This document shows, piece by piece, positions 21,752 to 30,627 of a DNA stretch of 30,627 bases. Under the pieces are notes generated by a model. It was not told the origin of the DNA. It did no database searches and was given only the letters and a program-made list of their open reading frames with translations. Position numbers and translations under genes: made by a program. Each line of letters starts with the position of its first letter. The first letter of the stretch is position 1. The stretch is from JBDUCV01 sp040003255 (lineage in GTDB: Bacteria; Actinomycetota; Actinomycetes; Mycobacteriales; Jatrophihabitantaceae): positions 1 to 30,627 of the forward strand of contig JBDUCV010000025.1 in NCBI GenBank assembly GCA_040003255.1, written 5' to 3'.

Positions 21752-23886
21752 CACCACCGCCACCACCGGCCGGCCGGCCGCCTGGATCACGCCCATCACG
21801 TGGTCGACCGCCCCGCCCAGGCGCGCCTGGTCCTCGCCCTGGGCCCGGCGCCCGCAGCCGCGAACCCGGTGCTCGCCCCGGCCCCGCAGCGACGAGCAGA
21901 TCTCAGCAGCGGGGCACATCCCCATCCCGGCCGACGCCTTCGCTGGTCGGACGCACCCACGCGCGTCCGATCCGACGCGACACGCCCCTACGCCCCCACC
22001 CAACGGACCAGCGATCCCCGCGGCCGGCTCAGCGCAAACAGCGACGCCGACGGCCCCAACGGATCCGGTCGCGCCGTCGCCGATTGCTCACTCTGCGCCC
22101 CCTGGACCGCCGGCTGCGGTTCGGCTTCGCCGCGGTCTGCGCGCTGCTGCTGATCGTTGGCGCGCGGCTGGTCCAACTGCAGGGCGTCGACCGGGCGGGC
22201 TACGCGGTAGCCGCCGCGGCTCAGCGGGTAGACACCAGGCCACTGCACGCCCTGCGGGGAGCCATCCTCGACCGAAACGGCACCGTCCTGGCTTATACCG
22301 ACAGCGCGCAGGACATCACGATCGACCCGTCGCAACTGGTGCTCGAGAACAACGATCGTTACCCGACGCGGGCAGCAAAGCGGTCCGCGTATGCGGCCCA
22401 ACTCGGCCCTCTGCTCGGCCTTCGGGTGGCCGATCTGCAGAAAACTCTGGCCACACCCGGTCGGTATGCGGTGCTCGCGAAGGCGGTGACGCCCCAAATC
22501 GCCAAGCAGGTCGAGAAGCTCGGGCTGGTTGGCATCTACACCCAGGCCACCACGCAACGTCGCTATCCGGGCCAGACGACCGCAGCGAATATCGTTGGAC
22601 TGGTGCACGCGGACGGCGCCGGCGCGGCTGGCATTGAGTACCAGTTCAATTCCATCCTGGCCGGCACGGACGGCTCGCTGACCTACTCCACCGATAACCA
22701 GGGCAACATGAATCCCAGCGGTCCAAGCGAGCGCAAGCCCGCCCAGGACGGCGGCACCGTGCGGCTGACGATCGACCAGGATCTTCAGTACGAAGTGCAG
22801 GGCTTCCTCGATTCCGGCGTCGCCGCGGCGGGTGCGCGGGGTGGGCAAGTCGCAATCCTCGATGCCGCCACCGGCCAGGTCCTCGCGCTGGCCGCGAGCG
22901 GCACCTTCAACGCTGCGGATCCGAGCAGCATCACCGGCGCCACGACGCTGAATTCGCCGGTGCAGACGGTCTTCGAGCCCGGTTCGGTGAACAAAGTCGT
23001 CACCTTCTCGGCTGCGATCGAGCAGAAGGCGATCACGCCGTCGACGCCGATGTCGGTGCCGGACAACATCGATATGGGCGGCGTCAACGTCAGCGACGCC
23101 TGGGGCCACCCCGTCCTGCCATATACCGCGACGGGCGTGATTACCCAGTCGTCCAACGTGGGCACGCTGCAGATCGCCCAGAAGATCGGCCCGGAGACGT
23201 GGGACGAATACGAGAAGCGGTTCGGTATCGGCCAACGCACTGGGATCGAACTACCTGGCGAGAGCCCGGGCATCCTGCCCGAGATGAAGGACTGGTCGGA
23301 CGCGTCGTTCGCCAACTTGCCGATCGGGCAGGGCGAGGCGATGACCGTCTTACAACTCGCCTCGATGTACCAAACGATCGCGAACGATGGTGTCCGCATC
23401 CCGCCACGGATCGTCGCTTCGGTGAGCCGGCCGGACGGCTCGACGAGCATCACGCACCGGCCCGATGGTGTCCGCGCGGTTAGCGTGCAGACAGCGCGGA
23501 CCGTGCGAACGATGCTCGAGTCGGTGACCTTGCCGGGCGGCACGGGCAAGAAGGCGGCGATCGCCGGCTACCGAGTGGCCGGCAAGACCGGAACCGCCCA
23601 GCAGCCGGACCCGGACCGCCATGGGGCCTACAGCGCGACCATGAACTGGGACACGTTCGCCGGGATGGTGCCCGCCGACGCGCCGCGGTTCGTGGTCGCC
23701 ATCATGATCGACAATCCGGTGCACGGCCTCCATGGCGGCGATGTCGCCGCGCCGTTGTTCCACGACATCGCGACCTATGAACTGCAGCACGGGCACGTGC
23801 CGCCCACCGGGTCGCAGACCCGGTATGTGCCGTTGATGGTGTGCGACGCCATGTTGCGCGACGTCTACGGCACTACCGTGTGCTGA
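21748..23886 (+). CDS. ftsI: Septal peptidoglycan transpeptidase FtsI (class B PBP)
   Basis: FtsI crosslinks septal peptidoglycan together with FtsW. The 712-aa protein has a very long Pro/Arg-rich cytoplasmic tail (1-123), a membrane helix (about 124-143), the PBP dimer/pedestal domain with RGAILDRNGTVLA, and the transpeptidase domain. Active-site motifs are S413-x-x-K416 (FEPGSVNK), S468-S469-N470 (SxN motif, QSSNVG) and K613-T614-G615 (AGKTGTAQ). The usual SxxK string S-T/V-F/M-K appears here as SVNK, which keeps the catalytic Ser and Lys. The start ATG overlaps the ftsL stop; murE begins 1 nt after its stop. Confidence 0.95.
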   Translation: MTPPPPPAGRPPGSRPSRGRPPRPGAPGPRPGPGARSREPGARPGPAATSRSQQRGTSPSRPTPSLVGRTHARPIRRDTPLRPHPTDQRSPRPAQRKQRRRRPQRIRSRRRRLLTLRPLDRRLRFGFAAVCALLLIVGARLVQLQGVDRAGYAVAAAAQRVDTRPLHALRGAILDRNGTVLAYTDSAQDITIDPSQLVLENNDRYPTRAAKRSAYAAQLGPLLGLRVADLQKTLATPGRYAVLAKAVTPQIAKQVEKLGLVGIYTQATTQRRYPGQTTAANIVGLVHADGAGAAGIEYQFNSILAGTDGSLTYSTDNQGNMNPSGPSERKPAQDGGTVRLTIDQDLQYEVQGFLDSGVAAAGARGGQVAILDAATGQVLALAASGTFNAADPSSITGATTLNSPVQTVFEPGSVNKVVTFSAAIEQKAITPSTPMSVPDNIDMGGVNVSDAWGHPVLPYTATGVITQSSNVGTLQIAQKIGPETWDEYEKRFGIGQRTGIELPGESPGILPEMKDWSDASFANLPIGQGEAMTVLQLASMYQTIANDGVRIPPRIVASVSRPDGSTSITHRPDGVRAVSVQTARTVRTMLESVTLPGGTGKKAAIAGYRVAGKTGTAQQPDPDRHGAYSATMNWDTFAGMVPADAPRFVVAIMIDNPVHGLHGGDVAAPLFHDIATYELQHGHVPPTGSQTRYVPLMVCDAMLRDVYGTTVC

Positions 23887-23887
23887 C

Positions 23888-25423
23888 GTGTCGATCGTCG
23901 AGCGCCATATGGGCGCCATTCCGCGCCCGTCGCGGACGCCGCATACCAGGCTGAGCGCGCTGGCGGCGGTGGCGGCTGGGCGGGTCGACGGTGGACTCGA
24001 CGCCGAGGTCACCGGGATCACGGCCAGCAGTGGACGGGTGATACCGGGCGACTTGTTCGCGGCGCTGCCAGGGAGCACCGGACACGGCGCGCACTTTGCC
24101 GCCGAAGCGCTCGGCGCGGGAGCAACCGCGGTGCTCACTGACGAGCTCGGACGGGCGGCGCTGCCTTCGGAGCTGCCAGTTCTCGTGGTCGACGATGTCC
24201 GCCGACGGCTGGGTGGGGTCGCAGCGGAGGTCTACGGCCGCCCCGCCGACGCCCTCGCGGTACTCGGCGTGACGGGAACGAGCGGGAAGACGACGACCAC
24301 TTTCCTGGTCCGCGCCGGACTGCACGCCGCGGGCAGGCCGTCGGGTCTGATCGGCACCGTGGCGACGTTTGTCGGCGGCGAGGAAGTAAAGACCGGATTC
24401 ACCACCCCCGAGGCACCCGATGTGCATGCCCTGCTCGCCGTCATGCGGGAACGTGGGATCGGTACCGCCGTGATGGAGGTGTCGAGTCACGCCCTCGCGA
24501 TGGGTCGCGCCGACGGAATCAGCTTCGCGGTCGGCGCGTTCACCAATCTGTCGCGAGACCACCTGGATTTCCATGCCGACATGGCCGACTACTTCGCCGC
24601 CAAGTCCCGACTGTTCGACGGGCGCTCACGGGTGCCAGTGGTGGTCACCGACGACACGTGGGGCCGGAAACTCGCGGCCCGAGTCGGGCCGGGCGCTGTC
24701 ACCGTGAACACTGTGGGCGAGCAGGCGACATGGCGGGCGGTCGATGTCGTCGTCGGCCCGTTCGGCGAGACTCGATTCCGGGCGCTCGGTCCCGGGGTCG
24801 ACGTCCCCGCCGGATGCGCAATATCCGGCCGGTACAACGTGGCGAACGCGCTGCTGGCCATCGCGATCCTCGACGCCGCGGGCGTGCCGCCAATGGTGAG
24901 CGCGCCGGCGGTGGCTGTGGCATCCGTGCCCGGCAGGATGGAACGCATCGACGCCGGCCAGCCCTTCCTCGCGGTGGTGGACTACAGCCATAAACCTGCC
25001 GCCGTCGAAGGCGCACTGCGCGCACTTCGCCCGTTGATGACGGGACGGCTCATCGTCGTCCTCGGCTGCGGAGGTGATCGCGACCGCGCGAAGCGGCCGA
25101 TCATGGGCGAAGTCGCGGCGCGGGGGGCCGACTTGTTAATCGTCACCGACGACAACCCGCGCTCCGAAGACCCGGCCGCGATCAGACGGGCGATGATTGC
25201 GGCTGCGAGCACCGTCCCCGCCGGTGAGCGCGCAGAGATCATCGAAATAGGTGACCGCGCCAAGGCCATCGCGAGGGCCGTGGCAGCAGCCCGATCCGGT
25301 GACACCGTCCTGGTGGCAGGCAAGGGACACGAGACGGGTCAGGAGATCGTCGGCACCATGCACCCATTCGACGACCGAGAGGTCCTTCGCGCAGCGCTGC
25401 GGGAATCGCAGACCCGGCGATGA
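23888..25423 (+). CDS. murE: UDP-MurNAc-L-Ala-D-Glu:meso-DAP ligase MurE
   Basis: MurE adds meso-diaminopimelate to UDP-MurNAc-dipeptide using ATP. The 511-aa protein has an N-terminal UDP-binding domain (ITASSGRVIPGDLFAALPG, about 44-62), the ATP P-loop GVTGTSGKTTTT (127-138), the central MEVSSHAL and FTNLSRDHLDFH motifs, and the DNPR motif (D422-R425, DDNPRSEDP) that selects meso-DAP over lysine. This supports a DAP-type peptidoglycan. The GTG at 23888 starts 1 nt after the ftsI stop; the ~20-residue N-terminal extension is not family-like, and an ATG at 23909 is possible. The stop overlaps the murF ATG. Confidence 0.96.
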   Translation: MSIVERHMGAIPRPSRTPHTRLSALAAVAAGRVDGGLDAEVTGITASSGRVIPGDLFAALPGSTGHGAHFAAEALGAGATAVLTDELGRAALPSELPVLVVDDVRRRLGGVAAEVYGRPADALAVLGVTGTSGKTTTTFLVRAGLHAAGRPSGLIGTVATFVGGEEVKTGFTTPEAPDVHALLAVMRERGIGTAVMEVSSHALAMGRADGISFAVGAFTNLSRDHLDFHADMADYFAAKSRLFDGRSRVPVVVTDDTWGRKLAARVGPGAVTVNTVGEQATWRAVDVVVGPFGETRFRALGPGVDVPAGCAISGRYNVANALLAIAILDAAGVPPMVSAPAVAVASVPGRMERIDAGQPFLAVVDYSHKPAAVEGALRALRPLMTGRLIVVLGCGGDRDRAKRPIMGEVAARGADLLIVTDDNPRSEDPAAIRRAMIAAASTVPAGERAEIIEIGDRAKAIARAVAAARSGDTVLVAGKGHETGQEIVGTMHPFDDREVLRAALRESQTRR

Positions 25424-26835
25424 TCGCGATGACCCTCGCCGAGGTCGCCGAGCTCACCGGGGGGGTACTGGGCGGCGGTGCGGATCCGGCCGGCGTTGTC
25501 CATGCGCCGATCGCGTTCGACTCACGCGAGGTGCGGCCGGGTGGCCTGTTCCTCGCCCTGCCCGGTGACCATGTCGACGGTCACGACTTCGCACCGGCCG
25601 CCATTGCCGCAGGCGCGGTGGCCGCGGTCGTCACCCGCCAGGTGGACGTGCCGCGGATCGAAGTTGCCGACGGGCTGGCCGCGCTGGCTGCGCTCGCATC
25701 TTCTGTGGCGCGCCGTCTGCCGCGGACGGTGATCGTGGGGATCACCGGCTCGTCGGGCAAGACCTCGACCAAGGACCTGCTCGCACAGCTGCTGGAGCGG
25801 CTCGGGCCTACCGTCGCGCCGCTGGGCTCGTTCAACAATGAGCTGGGCCATCCCTACACGGTCTTGCTCGCAACCCCCGAAACCCGCTTCCTCGTTCTGG
25901 AAAACAGCGCGCGCCGTATCGGCGACATCCGTTATCTCACCGCGATCGCACCACCCCGGATCGGCGTCGTGCTCAATGTCGGTAGCGCTCACCTGGGCGA
26001 GTTCGGCAGCCGCGACGCGATCGCCCAGGCGAAGGGGGAACTGATCGAAGATCTCCCGGCCGCTGCGGACGGGGGCGTCGCGGTGCTCAACGCCGACGAC
26101 CCCGTGGTCGCGGCGATGGCGCGGCGAACATCAGCGCGGATCGTCACCGTCGGCGAGTCAGCCGCGGCCGACGTGCGAGCTACAGATGTGCGGCTGGATG
26201 AGCTGGGCAGGCCGGCGTTTACGCTCAATTCCGGCGGGCAGGCAGTGCCGGTTGGGATGCGACTGACCGGCGAGCACCAGGTCGGCAACGCACTCGCCGC
26301 AGCAGCAGTAGCGCTGCAGTGCGGCCTGCCCCTTGTCGACGTCGCGGCCGGGCTCGGGGCCGCGTTGCCCCGGTCGCGGTGGCGGATGGAGCTGACCGAG
26401 CGCGCCGACGGGGTGGTCGTCATCAACGACGCCTACAACGCCAACCCAGAATCGATGCGTGCGGCGCTTAAGGCATTGGCTGGCGTCGGTCGGGCGCGGG
26501 GTGCGCGCACGATCGCGGTGCTCGGGCCGATGGCCGAGCTGGGCGCCGACGCGAACGCCGAGCACGACGCCATCGGTCGGCTCGCGGTGCGGCTGGACAT
26601 AGCACGGCTGATCGCCGTGGGCTCTGTCGCCCGTCCGCTCGCGCATGGCGCGGCTCTGGAAGGCTCCTGGGACGGCGAATCGAGCTGGGTGCCCGACGTG
26701 CCGGCCGCGCTCGCCTGGTTGGAGACACACCTGCGGCCGGGTGACGTCGTACTGGTCAAGGCGTCGCGCTCCGCCGGGTTGGAACGAGTGGCGCTCGCGT
26801 TGACCGGGTCGTCGGCTCACGAGGCGGAAGGGTAG
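25420..26835 (+). CDS. murF: UDP-MurNAc-tripeptide:D-Ala-D-Ala ligase MurF
   Basis: MurF adds D-Ala-D-Ala, completing the UDP-MurNAc-pentapeptide. The 471-aa protein has the N-terminal domain with FDSREVRPGGLFLALPG, the ATP P-loop GITGSSGKTSTK (107-118), SFNNELGHPYTVL, NVGSAHLGEFGS and the Mur C-terminal domain motif INDAYNANPESMRAAL. At the usual E-M-G-A-R-G position the protein reads E161-N-S-A-R-R: the acidic residue is kept but the following Met-Gly is lost, which is unusual for this family. It starts at ATG 25420 overlapping the murE stop (ATGA); mraY follows after 8 nt. Confidence 0.95.
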   Translation: MIAMTLAEVAELTGGVLGGGADPAGVVHAPIAFDSREVRPGGLFLALPGDHVDGHDFAPAAIAAGAVAAVVTRQVDVPRIEVADGLAALAALASSVARRLPRTVIVGITGSSGKTSTKDLLAQLLERLGPTVAPLGSFNNELGHPYTVLLATPETRFLVLENSARRIGDIRYLTAIAPPRIGVVLNVGSAHLGEFGSRDAIAQAKGELIEDLPAAADGGVAVLNADDPVVAAMARRTSARIVTVGESAAADVRATDVRLDELGRPAFTLNSGGQAVPVGMRLTGEHQVGNALAAAAVALQCGLPLVDVAAGLGAALPRSRWRMELTERADGVVVINDAYNANPESMRAALKALAGVGRARGARTIAVLGPMAELGADANAEHDAIGRLAVRLDIARLIAVGSVARPLAHGAALEGSWDGESSWVPDVPAALAWLETHLRPGDVVLVKASRSAGLERVALALTGSSAHEAEG

Positions 26836-26843
26836 GGCAGGTC

Positions 26844-27938
26844 GTGAAGTCGATCTTGCTAGCGGTAGTCGCCTCGCTGCTTTGTTCGATCCTGTGCACG
26901 CCCTTGGTCGTGCGGTTCTTCCGCCGTCGCGGGTTTGGTCAGGAAATCCGTTACGACGGACCGCCGCAGCACATGATCAAGCGGGGTACGCCCACCATGG
27001 GCGGCGTCGCGATCGTGGGCTCGACGGTCTTCGGTTACGCCGCGGCCCACCTGGCAACCGGGGCTCGCGGCGGCGGCGGTCCGACGGCGTCCGGACTGCT
27101 GTTGCTGTTCGTCCTGGTGGGCCTAGGCATCGTCGGCTTCCTCGACGATTTCATCAAGATCCGTCGCCAGCGCAGTCTCGGCCTGCGGGCCCGCGCCAAG
27201 TTCGGTGGCCAACTTCTGGTCGCGCTTGTCTTCGGTGTGCTGGCGCTGGGCTTTCGCAACAGTCGCGGGCTGACGCCGGCGTCGACGCACCTGTCCTACG
27301 TCCGCGACCTGGCGGCTATCGGGCTCGGTTCCGTCGGGTTCGTGGTGGTCAGCTATCTGATCATCGCGGCTACGTCGAACTCAGTGAACTTGACCGACGG
27401 TCTGGACGGGCTTGCGGCAGGCGCCGCTGCAATGGTGTTCGGCGCCTATACGTTGATCACATTCATTCAGTTCCGTAACCCGTGCACGCCGCACAACGCT
27501 CCGGCCGGATGCTACGAGGTACGTGACGCTCTGGACTTGGCGTTGGTTGCCGCGGCTGCGATGAGCGCCTGCTTCGGGTTCCTGTGGTGGAACGCGTCGC
27601 CGGCGCAGATCTTCATGGGCGACACCGGATCGATGTCGCTCGGCGGCCTGATGGCGGCCCTCGCGGTGCTCTCGCGCACGGAACTGCTGCTGGTGGTGCT
27701 GGGCGGCCTGTTCGCCGTCGTAACGCTCTCGGGCATCATCCAGGCCGGCTGGTTCAAGCTCACCCGATGGCGCAGCGGCACCGGCCGACGGGCCTTCCGA
27801 ATGTCGCCGATCCATCACCACTTCGAGATGTCGGGGTGGAATGAGGTGACGATTATCGTCCGATTCTGGATCATCGCCGGACTAGCGGTCGCCTTCGGGA
27901 TGGGCTTGTTCTATGCCGAGTTCATCGGCAATGGGTGA
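26844..27938 (+). CDS. mraY: Phospho-MurNAc-pentapeptide transferase MraY
   Basis: MraY transfers phospho-MurNAc-pentapeptide to undecaprenyl phosphate, forming lipid I in the membrane. The 364-aa protein has about ten membrane helices and the conserved MraY motifs: the early PPQHMIKRGTPTMGG loop, the Asp pair FLDDFIK, NLTDGLDGLA, the FMGDTGS loop and the HHH loop MSPIHHHFEMSGWNE. Length and order match the full family. The GTG at 26844 is preceded by GGGTAGGGCAGG as Shine-Dalgarno. Its end overlaps the murD start by 8 nt if ATG 27931 is used. Confidence 0.96.
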   Translation: MKSILLAVVASLLCSILCTPLVVRFFRRRGFGQEIRYDGPPQHMIKRGTPTMGGVAIVGSTVFGYAAAHLATGARGGGGPTASGLLLLFVLVGLGIVGFLDDFIKIRRQRSLGLRARAKFGGQLLVALVFGVLALGFRNSRGLTPASTHLSYVRDLAAIGLGSVGFVVVSYLIIAATSNSVNLTDGLDGLAAGAAAMVFGAYTLITFIQFRNPCTPHNAPAGCYEVRDALDLALVAAAAMSACFGFLWWNASPAQIFMGDTGSMSLGGLMAALAVLSRTELLLVVLGGLFAVVTLSGIIQAGWFKLTRWRSGTGRRAFRMSPIHHHFEMSGWNEVTIIVRFWIIAGLAVAFGMGLFYAEFIGNG

Positions 27939-29307
27939 CGGCATGTTCCGCGGCCGGACCGTGCTGGTGTACGGCGTTCGGCTCGCCGGCTCCTCGGCCG
28001 CACGTGCGCTGCTCGCCCGCGGAGCCAACGTCCTGCTCGCCGATCGCGAGCGCACGCCGGAGGTAGCCCCGCTCGAGGCGGCGGGCGCCCGATTTGTGGG
28101 CGATCCGGCGTCGCTGCCAGCCGCGGTGGACCTGATGTGGGTGACGCCGGGGGTGCGCCCGGACCATCCGCTTCCGCTGGCCGCATCCGCCGCCGGTGTC
28201 GAGGTCGTCGGCGAGGCCGAGCTGGCCTGGCGGTTGCGCGGACCGCGCGCCGCACCGTGGCTGGCCGTCACCGGAACGAATGGCAAGACCACGACGGTGC
28301 GGATGCTGGAGTCGATCCTGCGCGCGGCTGGTTTGCGGGCAATGGCGGTAGGCAACGTAGGTGTCTCGCTGATCGACGCGGTGACGAGCGACGAGCCGTG
28401 GGACGTGTTGGCCGTCGAACTGTCCAGCTTCCAGCTGCACTGGTCTTCGACCGTTGCCCCCGAGGCGGGTGCGCTGCTCAACCTCGCGCCCGATCATCTC
28501 GACTGGCACGGCTCGATGGCGATGTACGCGATCACCAAGACACATGTCTGGGATGGCGCGATCGCTATCGGCAACCTCGACGATGATTACGTCGCCGAGC
28601 TGCTCACCGATACGGCTTCGCGGGCGCAGGGACGGATCGTCGGCGTCACCCTCGGCGAGCCCGCGCGGGGTCAGCTGGGCGTCATTTCCGGCACGCTTGT
28701 CGACCGGGCGTTCCACGATGACGTCGCCCTCATCGCCCAGGACGAGGTGCGACCCCCCGGTCGGCACAACCTCTACAACGCACTCACTGCCGCGGCGCTT
28801 GGTCTCGCCCACGGCATAACGCCCACCGCTGTCGGTGACGGGCTGCGGGTGTTCGTGCCGGACCCGCATCGCAACCAGGTCATCGCCGTGCGCGATGCCG
28901 TGCGTTACGTGGATGACAGCAAGGCCACCAACCCGCACGCCGCCGCGGCTTCGCTGTCGTCTTACCGGCCGGTGGTGTGGATCGCTGGCGGGCAGTTAAA
29001 AAACGCGCCGGTCGATGACCTGGTGCGAGCCGTCGCCGCCCGACTGCGCGCTGTCGTGTTGCTCGGTGCCGACCGGGCCGTCATAGCTGCCGCACTCGCA
29101 CGACACGCGCCCGATGTGCCGGTGATCGACATCGGGAACGACGACGATAGAGCCATGACCGAGGTGGTGCGCGCCGCGGCCCGGTTCGCGCGTCCGGGCG
29201 ATACCGTGCTGCTCGCACCGGCGGCCGCCTCGTATGACATGTTTACCGGCTATGCCGCGCGAGGCGAAGCCTTCGCCGCGGCGGTCGGCGCCCTCGGCCC
29301 GGCATGA
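27931..29307 (+). CDS. murD: UDP-MurNAc-L-Ala:D-Glu ligase MurD
   Basis: MurD adds D-glutamate to UDP-MurNAc-L-Ala. The protein of about 458 aa has an N-terminal Rossmann domain (VLVYGVRLAGSSAARALLARGA), the ATP P-loop VTGTNGKTTT (113-122), the ELSSFQL motif, NLAPDHLDWHGSM, the RHNLYNALTAAALG segment and the C-terminal VDDSKATNPHAAAASL, which is diagnostic of MurD. The ATG at 27931 is preferred; an ATG at 27943 is also possible and would avoid overlap with mraY. The most upstream in-frame start at 27913 lies inside mraY and is rejected. The stop overlaps the ftsW ATG (ATGA). Confidence 0.94.
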   Translation: MGDGMFRGRTVLVYGVRLAGSSAARALLARGANVLLADRERTPEVAPLEAAGARFVGDPASLPAAVDLMWVTPGVRPDHPLPLAASAAGVEVVGEAELAWRLRGPRAAPWLAVTGTNGKTTTVRMLESILRAAGLRAMAVGNVGVSLIDAVTSDEPWDVLAVELSSFQLHWSSTVAPEAGALLNLAPDHLDWHGSMAMYAITKTHVWDGAIAIGNLDDDYVAELLTDTASRAQGRIVGVTLGEPARGQLGVISGTLVDRAFHDDVALIAQDEVRPPGRHNLYNALTAAALGLAHGITPTAVGDGLRVFVPDPHRNQVIAVRDAVRYVDDSKATNPHAAAASLSSYRPVVWIAGGQLKNAPVDDLVRAVAARLRAVVLLGADRAVIAAALARHAPDVPVIDIGNDDDRAMTEVVRAAARFARPGDTVLLAPAAASYDMFTGYAARGEAFAAAVGALGPA

Positions 29308-30627
29308 GCGCCGTCAAGGCAGGCCCTGGGCGGCTGGCCGGGTTCAGCTCGCGTAGCCGCGAGGTCGGCCGCCGCCGCGAGCGCTTTCTCGACACGCCGT
29401 GGGCGTCCGCGCAGCTGCTCGTCCTCGCGGGATGTGGCCTGCTCGGCTTCGGTATGTTGATGGCCGCGTCCACGACGATCTCTGCCGCACACGACAGCAA
29501 CGCGACCATGTGGGCCCAGCTGATCAAAGAGCTCGAGTTCGTCGCCCTCGGGGTTCCGCTGCTATGGCTGGCGGTGCGGATACCTCCGAGGGGTTACCGC
29601 CTGCTTACCTACCCGATGCTGTTCCTGGCACTTGTCACGTTGTGCGCGGTGCTCGTTCCCGGCATCGGCGTACAGGCGGGCGGCGCGCGTCGCTGGATCG
29701 ATCTCGGGCCGATGCAGGTGCAACCCTCCGAGTTCATGAAGCTCGCCATCCTGATGTGGGGCGCTGATTTGCTCGCGCGCAAACAGCAATTGGGCATGCT
29801 CACACGGGCCCGGCACGTGTTTCTGCCACTCGTTCCAGGCTTCGTGGCGGTGTGTGCCCTCGTCATGCTCGAACCGGATTTGGGGACGACGGTGTGCTTC
29901 GTCCTGGTCCTGCTCGGCCTCTTGTGGACAATCGGCTTACCGCTGCGGTTCTTCGGCCTCGTGCTCGGCATGATCTGCGGCGCGGTGACGCTGCTGGCCG
30001 TCGCGGAGCCCTACCGACTGGAACGTCTGACGACCTTCCTGCACGCGTCCGACCAGCACACCGACGCGGGATACCAGGCGATGGAAGGTCTGTACGCGCT
30101 CGCGTCCGGCGGCTTGTTCGGCGTGGGCCTGGGCAACGGTACGTCGAAGTACAGCTGGGTGCCGAACGCAAACACCGATTACGTGTTCTCGGTTATTGGC
30201 GAAGAGCTCGGGCTGATCGGAACGATCTCGGTGCTCGCCTTCTTCGGCCTGTTCACGTTCACCGGTATGCGAATCTCGCGGCGCAGCGTCGATCCCTTCG
30301 CGCGGCTCGCCGCCGGTGCGGCGACGATCTGGATTTGCGGCCAAGCGTTGATCAACGTGGGGTACGTGACCGCGTTGCTGCCGGTGACCGGCATCCCGCT
30401 GCCCTTCATCTCGGCAGGGGGCACGTCATTGATCGCGACCTTCCTGGTTTTCGGCATGCTCGTGTCCTTCGCCCGGCACGAACCGGCGGCCGCCGCTGCG
30501 GCGCAACGGGCGGCAGTCGGCGGCAATCGCAGTCGCGTCGAGCGGTGGCTGCGACTGCCGGTGCCCCGCCCCTACGTCGCCCCGAAACAGCGGCAACGTC
30601 AATCCGCGCCATCGGCACCCGGCCGGG
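29304..30627 (+). CDS. ftsW: SEDS-family peptidoglycan polymerase FtsW, 3' end off the window
   Basis: FtsW polymerises lipid II at the septum as partner of FtsI. The frame is open from ATG 29304 for 441 codons to the window end. It has a basic N-terminal cytoplasmic region (about 1-33), about ten membrane helices and SEDS motifs: PMQVQPSEFMKL, LEPDLGTTVCF, the extracytoplasmic loop GLGNGTSKYSWVPNANTDYVFSVIGEELGLIG, and the late INVGYVTALLPVTGIPLPFISAGGTS. After the last helix a basic tail (RVERWLRLPVPRPY, QRQRQSA) has begun but no stop is reached, so the tail length is unknown. The ATGA overlap with murD indicates coupling. Confidence 0.95.
   Translation, partial: MSAVKAGPGRLAGFSSRSREVGRRRERFLDTPWASAQLLVLAGCGLLGFGMLMAASTTISAAHDSNATMWAQLIKELEFVALGVPLLWLAVRIPPRGYRLLTYPMLFLALVTLCAVLVPGIGVQAGGARRWIDLGPMQVQPSEFMKLAILMWGADLLARKQQLGMLTRARHVFLPLVPGFVAVCALVMLEPDLGTTVCFVLVLLGLLWTIGLPLRFFGLVLGMICGAVTLLAVAEPYRLERLTTFLHASDQHTDAGYQAMEGLYALASGGLFGVGLGNGTSKYSWVPNANTDYVFSVIGEELGLIGTISVLAFFGLFTFTGMRISRRSVDPFARLAAGAATIWICGQALINVGYVTALLPVTGIPLPFISAGGTSLIATFLVFGMLVSFARHEPAAAAAAQRAAVGGNRSRVERWLRLPVPRPYVAPKQRQRQSAPSAPGR

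Noticed and set aside
21988..23235. 415-codon minus-strand open frame opposite ftsI
   Set aside because: It is a mirror of a high-GC gene; the plus strand encodes FtsI with all catalytic motifs in order.
1..30627. Mobile elements, CRISPR, defence genes or phage genes
   Set aside because: No transposase, integrase, spaced direct-repeat array or defence domain was found in any frame examined; gene content is core metabolism, repair and division.

Overview
This is a high-GC window from an actinobacterium (Actinomycetota). The evidence is frequent GTG starts, GTGA/ATGA stop-start overlaps, an actinobacterial LexA box, an mraZ-rsmH-ftsL-ftsI-murE-murF-mraY-murD-ftsW division and cell-wall cluster, a meso-diaminopimelate-type MurE, an Mtb-like NirA, and DUF3040 and SAV_6107-type neighbours. 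The gene set suits a free-living high-GC lineage near Frankiales/Jatrophihabitans, but the genus cannot be read from the sequence.

Left part (1-11295). A 5'-3' exonuclease runs off the left edge, facing away from a hemerythrin-domain protein. A GNAT acetyltransferase follows. Then come two oppositely directed halves of the assimilatory sulfate reduction pathway. The minus-strand half is leader peptide - nirA - cysX-like zinc ribbon - cysH. The plus-strand half is leader peptide - cysC remnant - cysD - cysN - siroheme synthase. A SIMPL-domain protein, an AlkA-like glycosylase and a TfoX-N protein lie between them. Together the sulfur genes convert sulfate to APS (CysDN), APS to sulfite (CysH with an Fe-S cluster, so PAPS is not needed) and sulfite to sulfide (NirA), and they make the siroheme NirA needs. 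The APS kinase gene cysC survives only as a P-loop start joined to a C-terminal end. Each half begins with a short Cys-containing leader peptide of the same family; both end in Ala-Cys-Pro-Thr-Pro, and they share 15 identical nucleotides there.

Middle part (11296-19232). A small HEPN (SAV_6107-like) gene has a perfect LexA box directly after its -10. A methyltransferase with a leaderless-type promoter, DNA polymerase IV (dinB) and a DUF3040 membrane protein follow. On the minus strand is a three-gene operon: MoxR AAA ATPase, DUF58 protein, TgpA-like transglutaminase.

Right part (19233-30627). A 372-base intergenic stretch holds two perfect inverted repeats sharing a TTTGCC motif, then a strong mraZ promoter overlapped by phased GTGGGG repeats (MraZ boxes). 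Between mraZ and rsmH is a three-hairpin element matching the actinobacterial mraW RNA motif. The dcw genes are nearly all overlapping or within 8 nt of each other from rsmH to ftsW, which runs off the right edge.

No tRNA, rRNA, CRISPR array, insertion sequence or phage gene was seen.
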